Source: an uncultured Eubacteriales bacterium (GTDB lineage Bacteria > Bacillota > Clostridia > Christensenellales > Aristaeellaceae). From it: a stretch of 49,925 nucleotides of DNA. Where the stretch lies: the NCBI GenBank assembly GCA_900315315.1, contig OMYT01000038.1, positions 1 to 49,925 of the forward strand. The letters are read 5' to 3'. Below the pieces are notes generated by a model. That model did no database searches. It was not told where the DNA came from and saw nothing but the letters and a program-made list of their open reading frames with translations. The position numbers were made by a program, and so were the translations under genes. Below, piece by piece: positions 33,719 through 42,488 of the stretch (positions are counted from its first letter, which is position 1; every line of letters starts with the position of its first letter).

Positions 33719-35308
33719 TTATTTCATCACCACATCCGTCGCAAAGAAATCCGTAAACCCTGCCCACTGGGGCGTAAAGCTCTGCACCCGGTCCCCGATG
33801 CAGTACAGATGCAGCGTCGAATACATCGGAACCCACGCGGCATCCTCGACGATGATCTTCTCGTCCAGCGCCTGATACTCTTTCTCCCGCTCAGCGTCGT
33901 CCACGATGGCGGAAGCAGCGGCAACCCGGGCCATCACTTCGGTGTTCGGATAGTTCTCGCTGCGGAGGGCGCTGTTCTGCGCGTTGCCGAAGAAGGTGAA
34001 CATGATGTTGGCCGGATCGTTGTAGTCCATACCCCACCGGGCGATGAAGCAATCCATTTCGCCGGAGTTCCGCAGCGCCAGATACGAGGCTTTGTCGTAG
34101 GCCTTGATATTGGCGTTGATCCCGATCTTTTTCAGCTCCTGGCTGATGAACTGGTAAACCAGCTGGGTATTGCTGTCCGTGGTGGAGTCCATGGAGAATT
34201 CAAAGGTAATGTCGCCGTCTTTGTATCCGGCTTCCTGCAGGAGCTTCCGGGCCTGGTCCGGGTCATACGGGAAACTCGTCTGCTCATTGTTGTGGCCCCA
34301 GACGCCGGAAGGAATGAGGCAGTATTCCCGCTTCGCGTTTCCGTTGAAGATGTTTTTGATGATGGAGTCGATATCGATGGCCATCCCGACAGCCTTCCGC
34401 ACATTGACGTCCTTCAGGTACTGGTTGTTCTCGTTCATGATGATAAAGGTCAACCCCACATCCGGCGTGCTGACGATCTTGTCCGCGTACTGCGTCTTGT
34501 AGGTGTTTTCCACAATCATGGTATCCATGCTCTTCAGGTCAATCAGGTCCAGCTCGCCGTTCTGGTACATCAGGTTCTGCGTGTTGGCGTCCGGGATCAC
34601 CTTCACCACGAGCTTCTTCACGCTCGGCTCCTCACCCTGGTATTTGGGATTGTATACCAGCGTGTAGTGGTCGTTCGCGACCCATTCGGTCACGATATAG
34701 GGACCTGTGCCGATGGTATCCGCAGGGTCCACGCCGAAGTTCTTCACCTGTTCCATGGTCTCTGCGTCGACGATCGACATGGCCGGCGCGCTCAGCTCCG
34801 CCACGAATCCGGCGTTCGCATTGTTCAGCGTCACGGAGAAATGCGTGTCGTCCGTCACCGTGAAGCCTTCCAGGGAATCCGCCTCGCCTTTCATCACGGC
34901 TTCACCGCCGACGACTTCCAGCGGAATGTCCGTGTTCTGGTCCGCGATTTTCAGCAGCCGTTCAAAGCTGTATTTCACGTCGGAGGCGGTCAGCGCGCTG
35001 CCATTGGAGAAGACCACCCCGTCCTTCAGCGTGAAGTTGTATGTCTTCCCGTCTTCGCTCACGCTGTAGTCGGTGCACAGGCTGTTCTCGATCTTGCTTG
35101 CCCCGTTCTCCGGCCGGCTTTCAAACAGGCGCTCAAACACATTCATCGGTATGAGATAGTTGTCCGTCGTGTGCGCCACGTCCATCGTCGAGATTTCGTA
35201 GAGGACCGCAGTGACCATCGTCCCCGCTTCCTCCTCTGCGAAGGCTGCCGGCACAAAAAACGCCAGCAAAAGGGTCAGTGCTGTCAGGATTGCTGTCAAC
35301 TTTTTCAT
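33719..35308 (-). CDS. dppA: Peptide-binding ABC protein (SBP_bac_5 family)
   Basis: Exported binding protein for the dpp system. The start at 35308 follows AGGAGG; a further in-frame ATG at 35353 is not supported. Signal MKKLTAILTALTLLLAFFVP followed by AAFAEEE, a signal-peptidase I site with no lipobox Cys, as in the other binding protein of this window. The mature protein reads as family 5: 'LKDGVVFSNGSALTASDVKY', 'GTGPYIVTEWVANDHYTLVY', 'VRKAVGMAIDIDSIIKNIFN', 'YDPDQARKLLQEAGYKDGD'. 529 residues. First gene of the dppABCDF operon. Confidence 0.94.
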   Translation of the reverse strand: MKKLTAILTALTLLLAFFVPAAFAEEEAGTMVTAVLYEISTMDVAHTTDNYLIPMNVFERLFESRPENGASKIENSLCTDYSVSEDGKTYNFTLKDGVVFSNGSALTASDVKYSFERLLKIADQNTDIPLEVVGGEAVMKGEADSLEGFTVTDDTHFSVTLNNANAGFVAELSAPAMSIVDAETMEQVKNFGVDPADTIGTGPYIVTEWVANDHYTLVYNPKYQGEEPSVKKLVVKVIPDANTQNLMYQNGELDLIDLKSMDTMIVENTYKTQYADKIVSTPDVGLTFIIMNENNQYLKDVNVRKAVGMAIDIDSIIKNIFNGNAKREYCLIPSGVWGHNNEQTSFPYDPDQARKLLQEAGYKDGDITFEFSMDSTTDSNTQLVYQFISQELKKIGINANIKAYDKASYLALRNSGEMDCFIARWGMDYNDPANIMFTFFGNAQNSALRSENYPNTEVMARVAAASAIVDDAEREKEYQALDEKIIVEDAAWVPMYSTLHLYCIGDRVQSFTPQWAGFTDFFATDVVMK

Positions 35309-35382
35309 GGAAAAATCCTCCTGAATCATAAAAATCATTTCCTGTTTAGTCAAATCCTGGATAACTCAGAATAAACAGATTT

Positions 35383-35411
35383 ATTTTACAGAAAAAACAG
35401 ACATTTGTAAA
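35383..35411 (-). promoter_or_regulatory. Promoter of the dpp operon
   Basis: On the minus strand TTTACA (35411-35406), a 17-base spacer, TAAAAT (35388-35383); 75 bases upstream of the dppA start. Confidence 0.7.
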
Positions 35412-35428
35412 TGAGGGATCAGGAATCG

Positions 35429-35457
35429 TTGACGCGGACGGCATTCCAATGTAAAAT
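35429..35457 (+). promoter_or_regulatory. Promoter of the zinc-ribbon membrane protein gene
   Basis: TTGACG (35429-35434), a 17-base spacer, TAAAAT (35452-35457), 58 bases before ATG 35515; ribosome site AAAGGAG. Confidence 0.7.
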
Positions 35458-35514
35458 TGGGTAAGCGATACCATCTTCCGGACTGATTGAGCCGGATAAA
35501 GGAGATCTTACAAT

Positions 35515-36645
35515 ATGTCAAAGCTTGTCATGGGATACTGGGACTGCCCCTTCTGCGGCTCCAAAGGGATCCGCGGGGACGTGGTCAACTGCCCTTCCTG
35601 CGGCCGGGCCCGCGGAGACGTCCAGTTTTATATGAAGGACTACGACGAGGGCGAAACCCGGGAAGAGAACGATCGCGCGGATGTCGAGTATCTCAGTGAA
35701 GAGCAGGCGAAATACGTCAGCAAAAATCCGGACTGGTACTGTTCCTTCTGTAATTCCCTGAACAGTGACAACGCGCAGTTCTGCGGCAACTGCGGCGCCA
35801 GCCGGGCGGATTCCGAGAGCAATTATTTCCAGATGCTGGAAAAGAAAAAGGCCCGCGAGGCCGCGGAAGCCGCGGCGCAGGCCGGGAACAAAGCCCAGCA
35901 GAAGCCCTCCCGCAAGCCGCTGTTCATCATCCTGGCGCTCCTGCTGGTCATCGTCGGCGTCTTCGTGTTCATGAACGGGAACAAGACCGCCGGCGACCTG
36001 AAGGTCACCGCCCTGAACTGGGTCCGGAACATCAATATCGAAGAGAACCGGATGTTCAGCGAGTCCGGCTGGGAGCTGCCTTCCGGTGCGGAGAAAACCG
36101 ACGCCCGAAACGAGATTCATCATTACGACCAGGTGCTTGACCATTATGAGAATGTCGATGTCCGGCGTTCCCGCCAGGTGGTTGATCACTATGAGACCTA
36201 TTACACTTACTCCGACAACGGCAACGGCACCTTCACCGAGGTCCCCCACGAGCGTCCGGTCTACACCACGGAGTATTATACCGAAACCGTGCGCCAGCCG
36301 GTCTACCGCTCCGTCCCGCGCTATGCAACAAAGTATTACTACAACATCTGGCGCTGGACGCCCTCCCGGGATGTGACCGCCCGGGGAGATGACCATAACA
36401 CCGCCTGGCCGGAGGTGACCCTCGCGGAGAACGAGCGCGAAGGCCAGCGCTCCGAAGCCTACCGTTTCACCGTCGAGCATACGCAGAAAAACAAGCCTGC
36501 CGAAACCTACCGCCTGGCCGAAAGCGACTGGATGAACCTCAACGTCGGCGACCAGCTCTATATCACCGCCAAACGCACCGGCTCAAATCCCTATATCTCC
36601 GATGAAAAGGGAAACAAAATAGCAGACCTTGTCCAGGAAAAATAA
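35515..36645 (+). CDS. Membrane protein with two RanBP2-like zinc fingers
   Basis: A 376-residue protein of unknown function. Two zinc fingers of the W-x-C-x2-C...C-x2-C type: 'YWDCPFCGSKG...CPSCGRARGD' (C11, C14, C26, C29) and 'DWYCSFCNSLNSDNAQFCGN' (about 73-92, W/N spacing as in RanBP2 fingers). A basic/Ala-rich helix follows, then a single membrane helix 'PLFIILALLLVIVGVFVFMN' (about 135-154). The C-terminal 220 residues are rich in Tyr and Thr ('YTTEYYTETVRQPVYRSVPR'), probably extracytoplasmic. Cytosolic fingers with an external domain suggest a sensor or scaffold (inference). Own promoter; monocistronic. Confidence 0.85.
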   Translation: MSKLVMGYWDCPFCGSKGIRGDVVNCPSCGRARGDVQFYMKDYDEGETREENDRADVEYLSEEQAKYVSKNPDWYCSFCNSLNSDNAQFCGNCGASRADSESNYFQMLEKKKAREAAEAAAQAGNKAQQKPSRKPLFIILALLLVIVGVFVFMNGNKTAGDLKVTALNWVRNINIEENRMFSESGWELPSGAEKTDARNEIHHYDQVLDHYENVDVRRSRQVVDHYETYYTYSDNGNGTFTEVPHERPVYTTEYYTETVRQPVYRSVPRYATKYYYNIWRWTPSRDVTARGDDHNTAWPEVTLAENEREGQRSEAYRFTVEHTQKNKPAETYRLAESDWMNLNVGDQLYITAKRTGSNPYISDEKGNKIADLVQEK

Positions 36646-36661
36646 AAATGGTTATGACAAA

Positions 36662-36705
36662 CCCCGAAGCAATCTGAACCGCTCCGGGGCTTTGCATCTC
36701 TTCTT
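36662..36705 (+). terminator. Weak terminator after the zinc-ribbon gene
   Basis: CCCCGAAGC (36662-36670) / GCTCCGGGG (36681-36689), one mismatch, followed by CTTTGCATCTCTTCTTT. Confidence 0.5.
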
Positions 36706-36746
36706 TGCTTCTGCAGACTCCGTATTCTGCTTTCCTTAAGTCGAAT

Positions 36747-36784
36747 CCGAAGGGGGTTTGGGGGGCGATCGGGAAGCCCCCCAT
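36747..36784 (+). repeat. Structured intergenic repeat, copy 11 (simple form)
   Basis: CCGAAGGGGG-TTTGGGGGGC-GATCGG-GAAGCCCCCCAT; stem TGGGGGGC/GCCCCCCA. It ends four bases from the lepB stop codon, between convergent genes. Confidence 0.85.
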
Positions 36785-36787
36785 CCT

Positions 36788-37894
36788 TTACTTCACTTCC
36801 AACCCATTCGGCACGCCTCTCCATTTGCCGAAGGGATACACCACCTGCCGCACATGTCCGATGATCATGCTGCGGTCGATTGCCCCCTGGCTGCGGCTGT
36901 CGTTGGAGTTGTTCCGATGGTCGCCCATCACGAAATAATAGTCTTCATCAACGGTAAATTGCTTGTCGGATATCTCCGTCAGCAGCTTTGCCAGCGCCTC
37001 GGCATGCTCCTGGTCGTCCTGGTTGTATGTTTTCCCGTCGTACACGAAGGTCTTTCCGCCGTCCTTGATGGTCAGGCCCTTCCCGGCTTCATCCTTGCAC
37101 TTCATCACCGTGTTGCTCAGGGCCAGTTTTTCCCCGTTCAGCAGGAAAGAATACCGGTTGTCCTCAAAATGCACGGTAAACCCGTCGCCCTTTTTCGGCA
37201 CGGTGTACTCGTCCATCGTGTTCAGCGATCCCGTGCGGTATTCGTCGTTCACATAGGGTTCCTCATACGCTGTACCGTTCACATACAGCTGTCCGTTCTC
37301 CAGCTTCACCTTGTCGCCGGGCAGGCCGATCACGCGCTTCACAAAGTTGGTGTCGCCCCGGCCGGGGTACCGGCAGATCACCACGTCAAACTGCTTCGGG
37401 TTGCCGAAAAGATTGATGCGCGGCGCGTTTTCCTTTGCCTCGTTGCTCTGCCAGGGAAAGCTGAACCATACCGAGTTGTAGTCGAACTTTGAAACCAGCA
37501 TGATTTCCTTGTCGTCCAGCGTATCGTCCATGGAGTGGCCGTCCACGCGCACGGGCTCGAAGATCACGGCACGGACCACCATCGCGACCGCGAACGCGAT
37601 CAGGATTGTCCATACCCAGCTCAGGATCTCCATGCCCAAGGATTTCTTCACCTTTTCTTTTTTCTTCTTTTTGCCGTTTGCGGCCTGTTCTTCCGCCTCC
37701 TGTGTCATCCCGAGCGGAGTCGAGGGATCTCCGTTCCCCGTTTTCTCAGCCTGTCCTTCCGCCTCCTGTGTCATCCCGAGCGGAGTCGAGGGATCTCCGT
37801 TCCCCGCTTCCGCCGCCTGCTGCACCCTCTGAACGGCCTCCGCCGCCCGCTGTGCAGCCTCGGCCGCTTCCGTCGTTCTGTCCTGTTCGCTCAT
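36788..37894 (-). CDS. lepB: Signal peptidase I with a repeat-derived N-terminal extension
   Basis: A membrane serine/lysine protease that cleaves exported proteins. 368 residues. Box B 'VRVDGHSMDDTL' has the nucleophile S121, box D 'FVKRVIGLPGD' the general base K186, box E 'MGDHRNNSNDSR'. One membrane helix, about 90-111. The first 85 residues are an Ala/Glu-rich cytosolic tail that includes a 22-residue tandem duplication (31-52 and 53-74, each with GNGDPSTPLGMTQEAE) encoded by an intergenic repeat, then a Lys-rich stretch. A large insert (about 215-315) also separates boxes D and E. It follows the TPR gene by one base. Its role fits two exported binding proteins nearby, but it is probably a housekeeping gene. 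Confidence 0.93.
   Translation of the reverse strand: MSEQDRTTEAAEAAQRAAEAVQRVQQAAEAGNGDPSTPLGMTQEAEGQAEKTGNGDPSTPLGMTQEAEEQAANGKKKKKEKVKKSLGMEILSWVWTILIAFAVAMVVRAVIFEPVRVDGHSMDDTLDDKEIMLVSKFDYNSVWFSFPWQSNEAKENAPRINLFGNPKQFDVVICRYPGRGDTNFVKRVIGLPGDKVKLENGQLYVNGTAYEEPYVNDEYRTGSLNTMDEYTVPKKGDGFTVHFEDNRYSFLLNGEKLALSNTVMKCKDEAGKGLTIKDGGKTFVYDGKTYNQDDQEHAEALAKLLTEISDKQFTVDEDYYFVMGDHRNNSNDSRSQGAIDRSMIIGHVRQVVYPFGKWRGVPNGLEVK
37691..37806 (+). repeat. 66-bp tandem duplication carrying the GTCATCCCGAGCG repeat, inside lepB
   Basis: Two identical 50-base blocks (37691-37740 and 37757-37806), period 66, each containing GTGTCATCCCGAGCGGAGTC-GAGGGATCTCC. 66 is a multiple of three, so lepB stays in frame and reads DPSTPLGMT twice. 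Confidence 0.9.
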
Positions 37895-37895
37895 A

Positions 37896-38819
37896 TCAGT
37901 TGACTCCCTTCAGTCGTAATATCTCTTTTTCCACTGTTTCCTTGCTGCAGTAGTTCAGCGGGGAGAATCGGCCGACAACCGCCTTCTCCAGCTTCTTCAG
38001 CGCAGCCTCGTTGTCCCCTGCCTCCTCATCGTACAGGCTCAGGAAATACAGGGTATCGATCTGGCTGTCCTTGTTGGCCAGCGCTTTTTCGAACCATTCC
38101 TTTGCGCCGGCCCGATCCTCCCGCACCCGGTACAGGAACTGGCCCATGTTGTCCAGGCAGATCGGATCCTCATCGTCGTATTCCAGGCTGGCCCTGATAA
38201 AGGCCTCCGCCTTCTCCACGCCTGCGTCCCAGGCCTCCCGGGGAGAAAGCTCTTTTTCGTCAGCAGCAGCCTCCGGCTTTGTCTCTTCGTCCGGCTGCTG
38301 CGCGGGTTCCGCCTCTCCCGGGGCGGACTCTGCCGCGGTCTCTTCTGCTGCTTCCGCAGTCTCTTCTGCAGTTTCTTCCGTCACCGCAGTCTCTCCGGTC
38401 TCCGCCGCGTCTTCCTCCGGCGGAAATTCCGGCTTCTTCGCCGCGTCGTACTTTTCCACATACAGGTATCCCAGTGTCTGATAAATCAGCCCGGTCTCTC
38501 CCTTGCGGTGCTGCTGCTCCAGGGTGTTGATGCCCTTGTCGATGTCGCCGAGGCGGTAGCAGCACGCGGCATAGTCCACCAGCAGCGTCACCCGCTGCTC
38601 CGGCGTCATGCCCGGCGCCTTCTGATGTTTTACCAGGAAATCCTTCGCCTTCTGATACTCTCCCTTGCGGATGATCAGCAGCGCATAGGAAAGCACGTAC
38701 CGCGGATCGTTCAGTCCCTCCGCGAACACTTCCTCATAAATTTTGATGGCCTCCTCCGTCTGTCCGCTCTTCTGCAGACGGTATGCCTTATTGGCTTTCA
38801 GTCCCGTCATGAATCCCAT
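37896..38819 (-). CDS. TPR-repeat protein with acidic low-complexity insert
   Basis: A 307-residue cytosolic protein with helical tetratricopeptide-type repeats at both ends ('KAYRLQKSGQTEEAIKIYEE', 'CYRLGDIDKGINTLEQQHRK', 'AGAKEWFEKALANKDSQIDT'), separated by an Ala/Glu/Thr-rich acidic stretch (about 130-190). It probably scaffolds protein contacts. The start at 38819 lies inside the end of mrfB (32-base overlap) after AAGGAG. It lies between mrfB and lepB in one unit. The partner is unknown. Confidence 0.85.
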   Translation of the reverse strand: MGFMTGLKANKAYRLQKSGQTEEAIKIYEEVFAEGLNDPRYVLSYALLIIRKGEYQKAKDFLVKHQKAPGMTPEQRVTLLVDYAACCYRLGDIDKGINTLEQQHRKGETGLIYQTLGYLYVEKYDAAKKPEFPPEEDAAETGETAVTEETAEETAEAAEETAAESAPGEAEPAQQPDEETKPEAAADEKELSPREAWDAGVEKAEAFIRASLEYDDEDPICLDNMGQFLYRVREDRAGAKEWFEKALANKDSQIDTLYFLSLYDEEAGDNEAALKKLEKAVVGRFSPLNYCSKETVEKEILRLKGVN

Positions 38820-39966
38820 TGATCTTTTGCTCCTTCAGCTTGCGCAGTAATCGTTGACGGCGGTATTGTAACTCATTTTTGGCTTCTTGTACAGTTCCGC
38901 TTTCCCGCAGCTGCGGCTCGCTGAGCAGAGCCAGTGCCTGCTCGGTCATCTTCAGCGCGGCGGAAGGATCCCTGCGGATATGCTCTTCGTACTTTGCCAT
39001 CTCCACATACGGGGTGATCCCGCCCCTGCGCTCCCGGATCATCTCCTGCCAGATCTGCGCCGCCGCTTCCCGCTCTCCGCTGCGGCGGTAGCTTGCGGCC
39101 AGCGCCGCCCCGGCCGAGTCGCCCATGCGTCCCTTCCGGGCCAGCCGGTAGCAGTGCCGGGCGTTTTCCGTCCGGTTGATCCGCTCCAGCGCCCGCCCCA
39201 TGGAATATACGTCCTCGCTGAACCGGATCTTTTCCGGGTGCAGATACAGGTCCGCCATGTGGTTCAGCAGCACGCACAGGCTGGCGATATCCTGCGCGTT
39301 GTGCTTCAGGATGTCGTCCAGCAGGCTCATCTGTTTCGTTTTCAGATAGGTAAAGTACCGCTGGGGCACCTCGCTGCCGGGCAGGTCGTCCTCCCTGGGC
39401 CTGCCCAGCACGACCTCCTCCAGCCGGCCCAGGTTGCACCTTCCCAGCCGCAGCTTCCACAGCCTTCTGCACATGTGCAGCAGGTCCAGGTGCGGCATCT
39501 CCAGGCATTTCCGGTCCATCCGGTTCATCAGGAAGCGGCTCTCCAGCAGCGGCACGTCAAACGTCGTCCCGTTGAACGTGCACAGCGCGTCGAACTTTCC
39601 CAGGCCGTTCGCCACGTGCCGCAGCAGATACGGTTCTTCCGGATAGTCCCGCATCAGGAACTGGTGCACCTCAAAGCCCTTGTCCGTCAGGAATCCCATC
39701 CCCACCAGAAAAGCCACGGTGCCGCTTCCGCCCAGGCCCGTGGTCTCGGTGTCCAGATACAGGATCCGCCGGGGATCGAAGTTCTCCGGCATCTCTTTTT
39801 CGCTCATCAGCGCAAGGGTGTCCCTTGTCAGGTCCCACGCCCCGGGAAATTCTTCCGCCGGCCGGTATACGGCAAAATGCCGGCAGTCCCTTTCCGCCGG
39901 TTCCGCCGGCGCCGGGCGTTTCGCGCCGCCCCCGTCCACCGCCCGCAGCTTGTCCCGCAGGTTCAT
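38788..39966 (-). CDS. mrfB: DEDD-type exonuclease with TPR tail (MrfB/YprB)
   Basis: 3'-5' exonuclease-like protein of the RNase H_2 fold. In Bacillus subtilis MrfB works with the helicase MrfA in repair of mitomycin C damage. The start at 39966 (MNLRDKLRAVDGGGAKRP) overlaps mrfA by four bases. Catalytic motifs: 'ILYLDTETTGLGGSGTVAFL' (D-x-E), 'ALCTFNGTTFDVPLLESRFL' (N-G-x-x-F-D) and 'HNAQDIASLCVLLNHM' (H-N-x-x-D). After about residue 250 come TPR-like helices ('MGRALERINRTENARHCYRL', 'AASYRRSGEREAAAQIWQEM'). 392 residues. Confidence 0.9.
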   Translation of the reverse strand: MNLRDKLRAVDGGGAKRPAPAEPAERDCRHFAVYRPAEEFPGAWDLTRDTLALMSEKEMPENFDPRRILYLDTETTGLGGSGTVAFLVGMGFLTDKGFEVHQFLMRDYPEEPYLLRHVANGLGKFDALCTFNGTTFDVPLLESRFLMNRMDRKCLEMPHLDLLHMCRRLWKLRLGRCNLGRLEEVVLGRPREDDLPGSEVPQRYFTYLKTKQMSLLDDILKHNAQDIASLCVLLNHMADLYLHPEKIRFSEDVYSMGRALERINRTENARHCYRLARKGRMGDSAGAALAASYRRSGEREAAAQIWQEMIRERRGGITPYVEMAKYEEHIRRDPSAALKMTEQALALLSEPQLRESGTVQEAKNELQYRRQRLLRKLKEQKINGIHDGTESQ

Positions 39967-42233
39967 CTGGTCAGCTCCTTCAGCAGCCAGATCGCCGTCC
40001 GCTTCCCGTCCTCGCCGATCTCCCCGACCGGCCCGACGCACGAGGGGCATCCGTAGGTGCACGGGCAGTCCTCCGCCACCTGCAGCGCCTTTTCCAGCAG
40101 CAGTTCCTTCATGCCGAAGGCCTTGTGGCTCAGGCCGATCCCGCCGGGGCAGTTGTCGTACAGCAGGATCGTCGGCTGGTCCGTGATGGGGCTCTTCACC
40201 TGATATACCACCGCGATATCCTGCGGCGCGCACATCAGGTACAGCGGGCACACGATCCGCAGCAGGTTCGCGATACCCATCATCCCGTTCTTCAGCCGGT
40301 CGCTGGGCACCCGCTCCGCCAGCTTCTCCGGCAGCGTCCACCACATGCTCGTCGTGTGCATGTCCGTTTCCGGCAGCTGCACGTGGCCGAAGCCCAGCGT
40401 CTCATGGGTGTCAAAGCGGATTTTCTTGAACATGGTCACCAGCGCGGTCACCTTGATTTCCCCCAGGCCCGCAATGCCGCCCTGTTTCGTTTCTTCTTCC
40501 TTTTCGATGTCCAGCAGGCTCAGGTTGATGTTCAGGTCCGCGTCCGTGTAGTATCCCACGTCCACGCTCCGGATAAACGCCTTGCACGCGTCAAAGTCCA
40601 GCTTTTCCACCTGGAACTGCCTGCCCTCATGCATGTAGATGGCGTTTTCATGCAGCAGCATCGGCGCGGTAAACCGGTCCATCTCGCCGATCACCCGGTG
40701 ATGGGCGGGATCCGTGATGTCGATGATCAGGAAGTTCTCCGCCGCCGCGGAGCGCAGGGAAATCTCGCTGGCCGGGAAGTCCTCCGCGCTCCAGTGGTAC
40801 CGCCCGTCCACGTGGTGCAGGATCCCCTGCTCGTCCAGGTAGTCCAGCAGTTCCTCCGTCGACCCCGTGTTTCCGAAATGGTCCCCGTCGGAGAAGGGCA
40901 GCTCAAACGCGGCGCACTTGAAATGGCTCAGCAGGATATACAGGTTGTCCGGGTTCAGCAGGGCGTTCTCCGGGCTCTGCGTCAGCAGGTAGTCCGGATG
41001 GTTCACGATGTACTGGTCGATCGCCGCCGAGCTGGCGATGAAGAAAATGATGCTCGTCCCCTGCCGCCTTCCGGCCCGGCCGGCCTGCTGCCACGCGCTG
41101 GCGATCGTCCCCGGATAGCCGCACATCACGCACGCGTCCAGCGCGCCGATGTCGATCCCAAGCTCCAGCGCGTTCGTGCTCACCACCGCGTCCACCTGCC
41201 CGCTGCGCAATCCGCGCTCGATCTCCCGCCGTTCGCCCGGCAGATAGCCGCCGCGGTATCCCCGCACCCTGCCGGCATTCCCCAGCGGATCCCGCACCAT
41301 GTCCTTCAGGTACCGGGTCAGCACCTCCACCGTCAGGCGGGACCGCGCGAACGTGATCGACTGGATCCCGTTCTTCAGCAGCATCCCGCTGATCGCCCGG
41401 GTGATCGGGATCGCGCCCTTGCGGATCCCCAGCTGCCGGTTCACCACCGGCGGATTGTAGAACACGAAGTGCCGCTCGCCCATCGGCGCGCCGTTTTCGT
41501 CCACCAGCGTCACCGGCCGGCCGATCAGCGTCTCCGCCAGCTCCTTCGGGTTGGCGATCGTCGCGCTGCACAGGATGAACTGCGGCCTGCTCCCGTAGAA
41601 TTCGCACAGGCGCATCAGCCGCCGCAGCACGTTGGCCAGGTTGCTCCCGAATACGCCCCGGTAGGTATGGATCTCGTCGATCACGATGTACTGCAGGTTC
41701 TCGAACAGCTTCACCCATTTGGTGTGATGCGGCAGGATGCCGGAGTGCAGCATGTCCGGGTTGGTCACCACGATGTGCCCCGCCTGCCGGATCGCGCGCC
41801 GGGCCGCCGCGGGCGTGTCCCCGTCATACGTATAGGTTTTGATGTCAACGCCCATGCCCTCGATCATGTCGTACAGCTCGCTCACCTGGTCGGCGCTCAG
41901 CGCCTTCGTCGGAAACAGGTACAGCGCCCGGGCGTCCTGATCCTTCAGGATCGCGGAAAGCACGGGAAGGTTGTAGCACATCGTCTTCCCGGAGGCGGTC
42001 GGCGTCACCACCGTGACGTCCTCTCCCCGGGCGGTCGCCTCCAGGCTCTGCGCCTGATGGGTGTAAAGGCTGTAGATCCCCCGCTGGTTCAGCACCGGGA
42101 TCAGCCGGGCGTCCATGCTTTCCGGAAAGGGACTGGTCTTTGCCGGGCGGGCGGGAATCACTTCCCAGCGGGTCACGTCCTTCATGAACTGGCTGTCCCG
42201 TCGAAGCTGCTCCGCAAGCTGTGTCACGTTCAT
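39963..42233 (-). CDS. mrfA: DEAD/DEAH helicase with DUF1998 zinc domain (MrfA/YprA)
   Basis: ATP-dependent 3'-5' DNA helicase. 756 residues. Motif I 'VVTPTASGKTMCYNLP', motif Ia 'YLFPTKALSADQ', motif II 'IVIDEIHTYRGVFGSN', motif III 'ILCSATIANP', motif V 'VDAVVSTNALELGIDIGALD', motif VI 'SAWQQAGRAGRRQG'. The C-terminal DUF1998 region ends with the four-Cys cluster 'CPCTYGCPSCVGP', as in MrfA where it binds Zn. Together with mrfB it forms the MrfAB excision-repair pair known from B. subtilis. Upstream are degenerate copies of the GTCATCC repeat. Confidence 0.95.
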   Translation of the reverse strand: MNVTQLAEQLRRDSQFMKDVTRWEVIPARPAKTSPFPESMDARLIPVLNQRGIYSLYTHQAQSLEATARGEDVTVVTPTASGKTMCYNLPVLSAILKDQDARALYLFPTKALSADQVSELYDMIEGMGVDIKTYTYDGDTPAAARRAIRQAGHIVVTNPDMLHSGILPHHTKWVKLFENLQYIVIDEIHTYRGVFGSNLANVLRRLMRLCEFYGSRPQFILCSATIANPKELAETLIGRPVTLVDENGAPMGERHFVFYNPPVVNRQLGIRKGAIPITRAISGMLLKNGIQSITFARSRLTVEVLTRYLKDMVRDPLGNAGRVRGYRGGYLPGERREIERGLRSGQVDAVVSTNALELGIDIGALDACVMCGYPGTIASAWQQAGRAGRRQGTSIIFFIASSAAIDQYIVNHPDYLLTQSPENALLNPDNLYILLSHFKCAAFELPFSDGDHFGNTGSTEELLDYLDEQGILHHVDGRYHWSAEDFPASEISLRSAAAENFLIIDITDPAHHRVIGEMDRFTAPMLLHENAIYMHEGRQFQVEKLDFDACKAFIRSVDVGYYTDADLNINLSLLDIEKEEETKQGGIAGLGEIKVTALVTMFKKIRFDTHETLGFGHVQLPETDMHTTSMWWTLPEKLAERVPSDRLKNGMMGIANLLRIVCPLYLMCAPQDIAVVYQVKSPITDQPTILLYDNCPGGIGLSHKAFGMKELLLEKALQVAEDCPCTYGCPSCVGPVGEIGEDGKRTAIWLLKELTR

Positions 42234-42250
42234 GCTCCCGTCTCCTTTCC

Positions 42251-42328
42251 CTGTGTGGTCATCCCGACCGTCCCCCGTGTCACCCCGAACACCTCTCGTG
42301 TCATCCTGAACGTAGTCAAAGGATCACC
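42251..42328 (+). repeat. Cluster of GTCATCC-type repeats upstream of mrfA
   Basis: Three successive degenerate units: GTGGTCATCCCGACCG, GTGTCACCCCGAACA and GTGTCATCCTGAACGTAGTC-AAAGGATC. The last is the best match to copies at 19319 and 37701. Same orientation as all other copies. Confidence 0.7.
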
Positions 42329-42387
42329 TGTAAATTATTATAGAATCTTCAATCCCCCATTGCAAGGCGAACAAAATGATTTTTCAT

Positions 42388-42416
42388 TTTGCTTTCCCCC
42401 GCCTTTATGATATAAT
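42388..42416 (+). promoter_or_regulatory. Promoter for panE
   Basis: TTTGCT (42388-42393), a 17-base spacer, TATAAT (42411-42416); 73 bases before ATG 42489. Confidence 0.55.
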
Positions 42417-42488
42417 CTCCCCCGTTGCACGCCCCGGTGTCATCTCCCCGCCGCGCAGCTTACCATCAGCTTTTGAGAGGACAAGCAA

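Noticed and set aside
37691-37806. Tandem repeat as a CRISPR array
   Set aside because: Only two units, inside a coding frame, with no variable spacers or cas genes.
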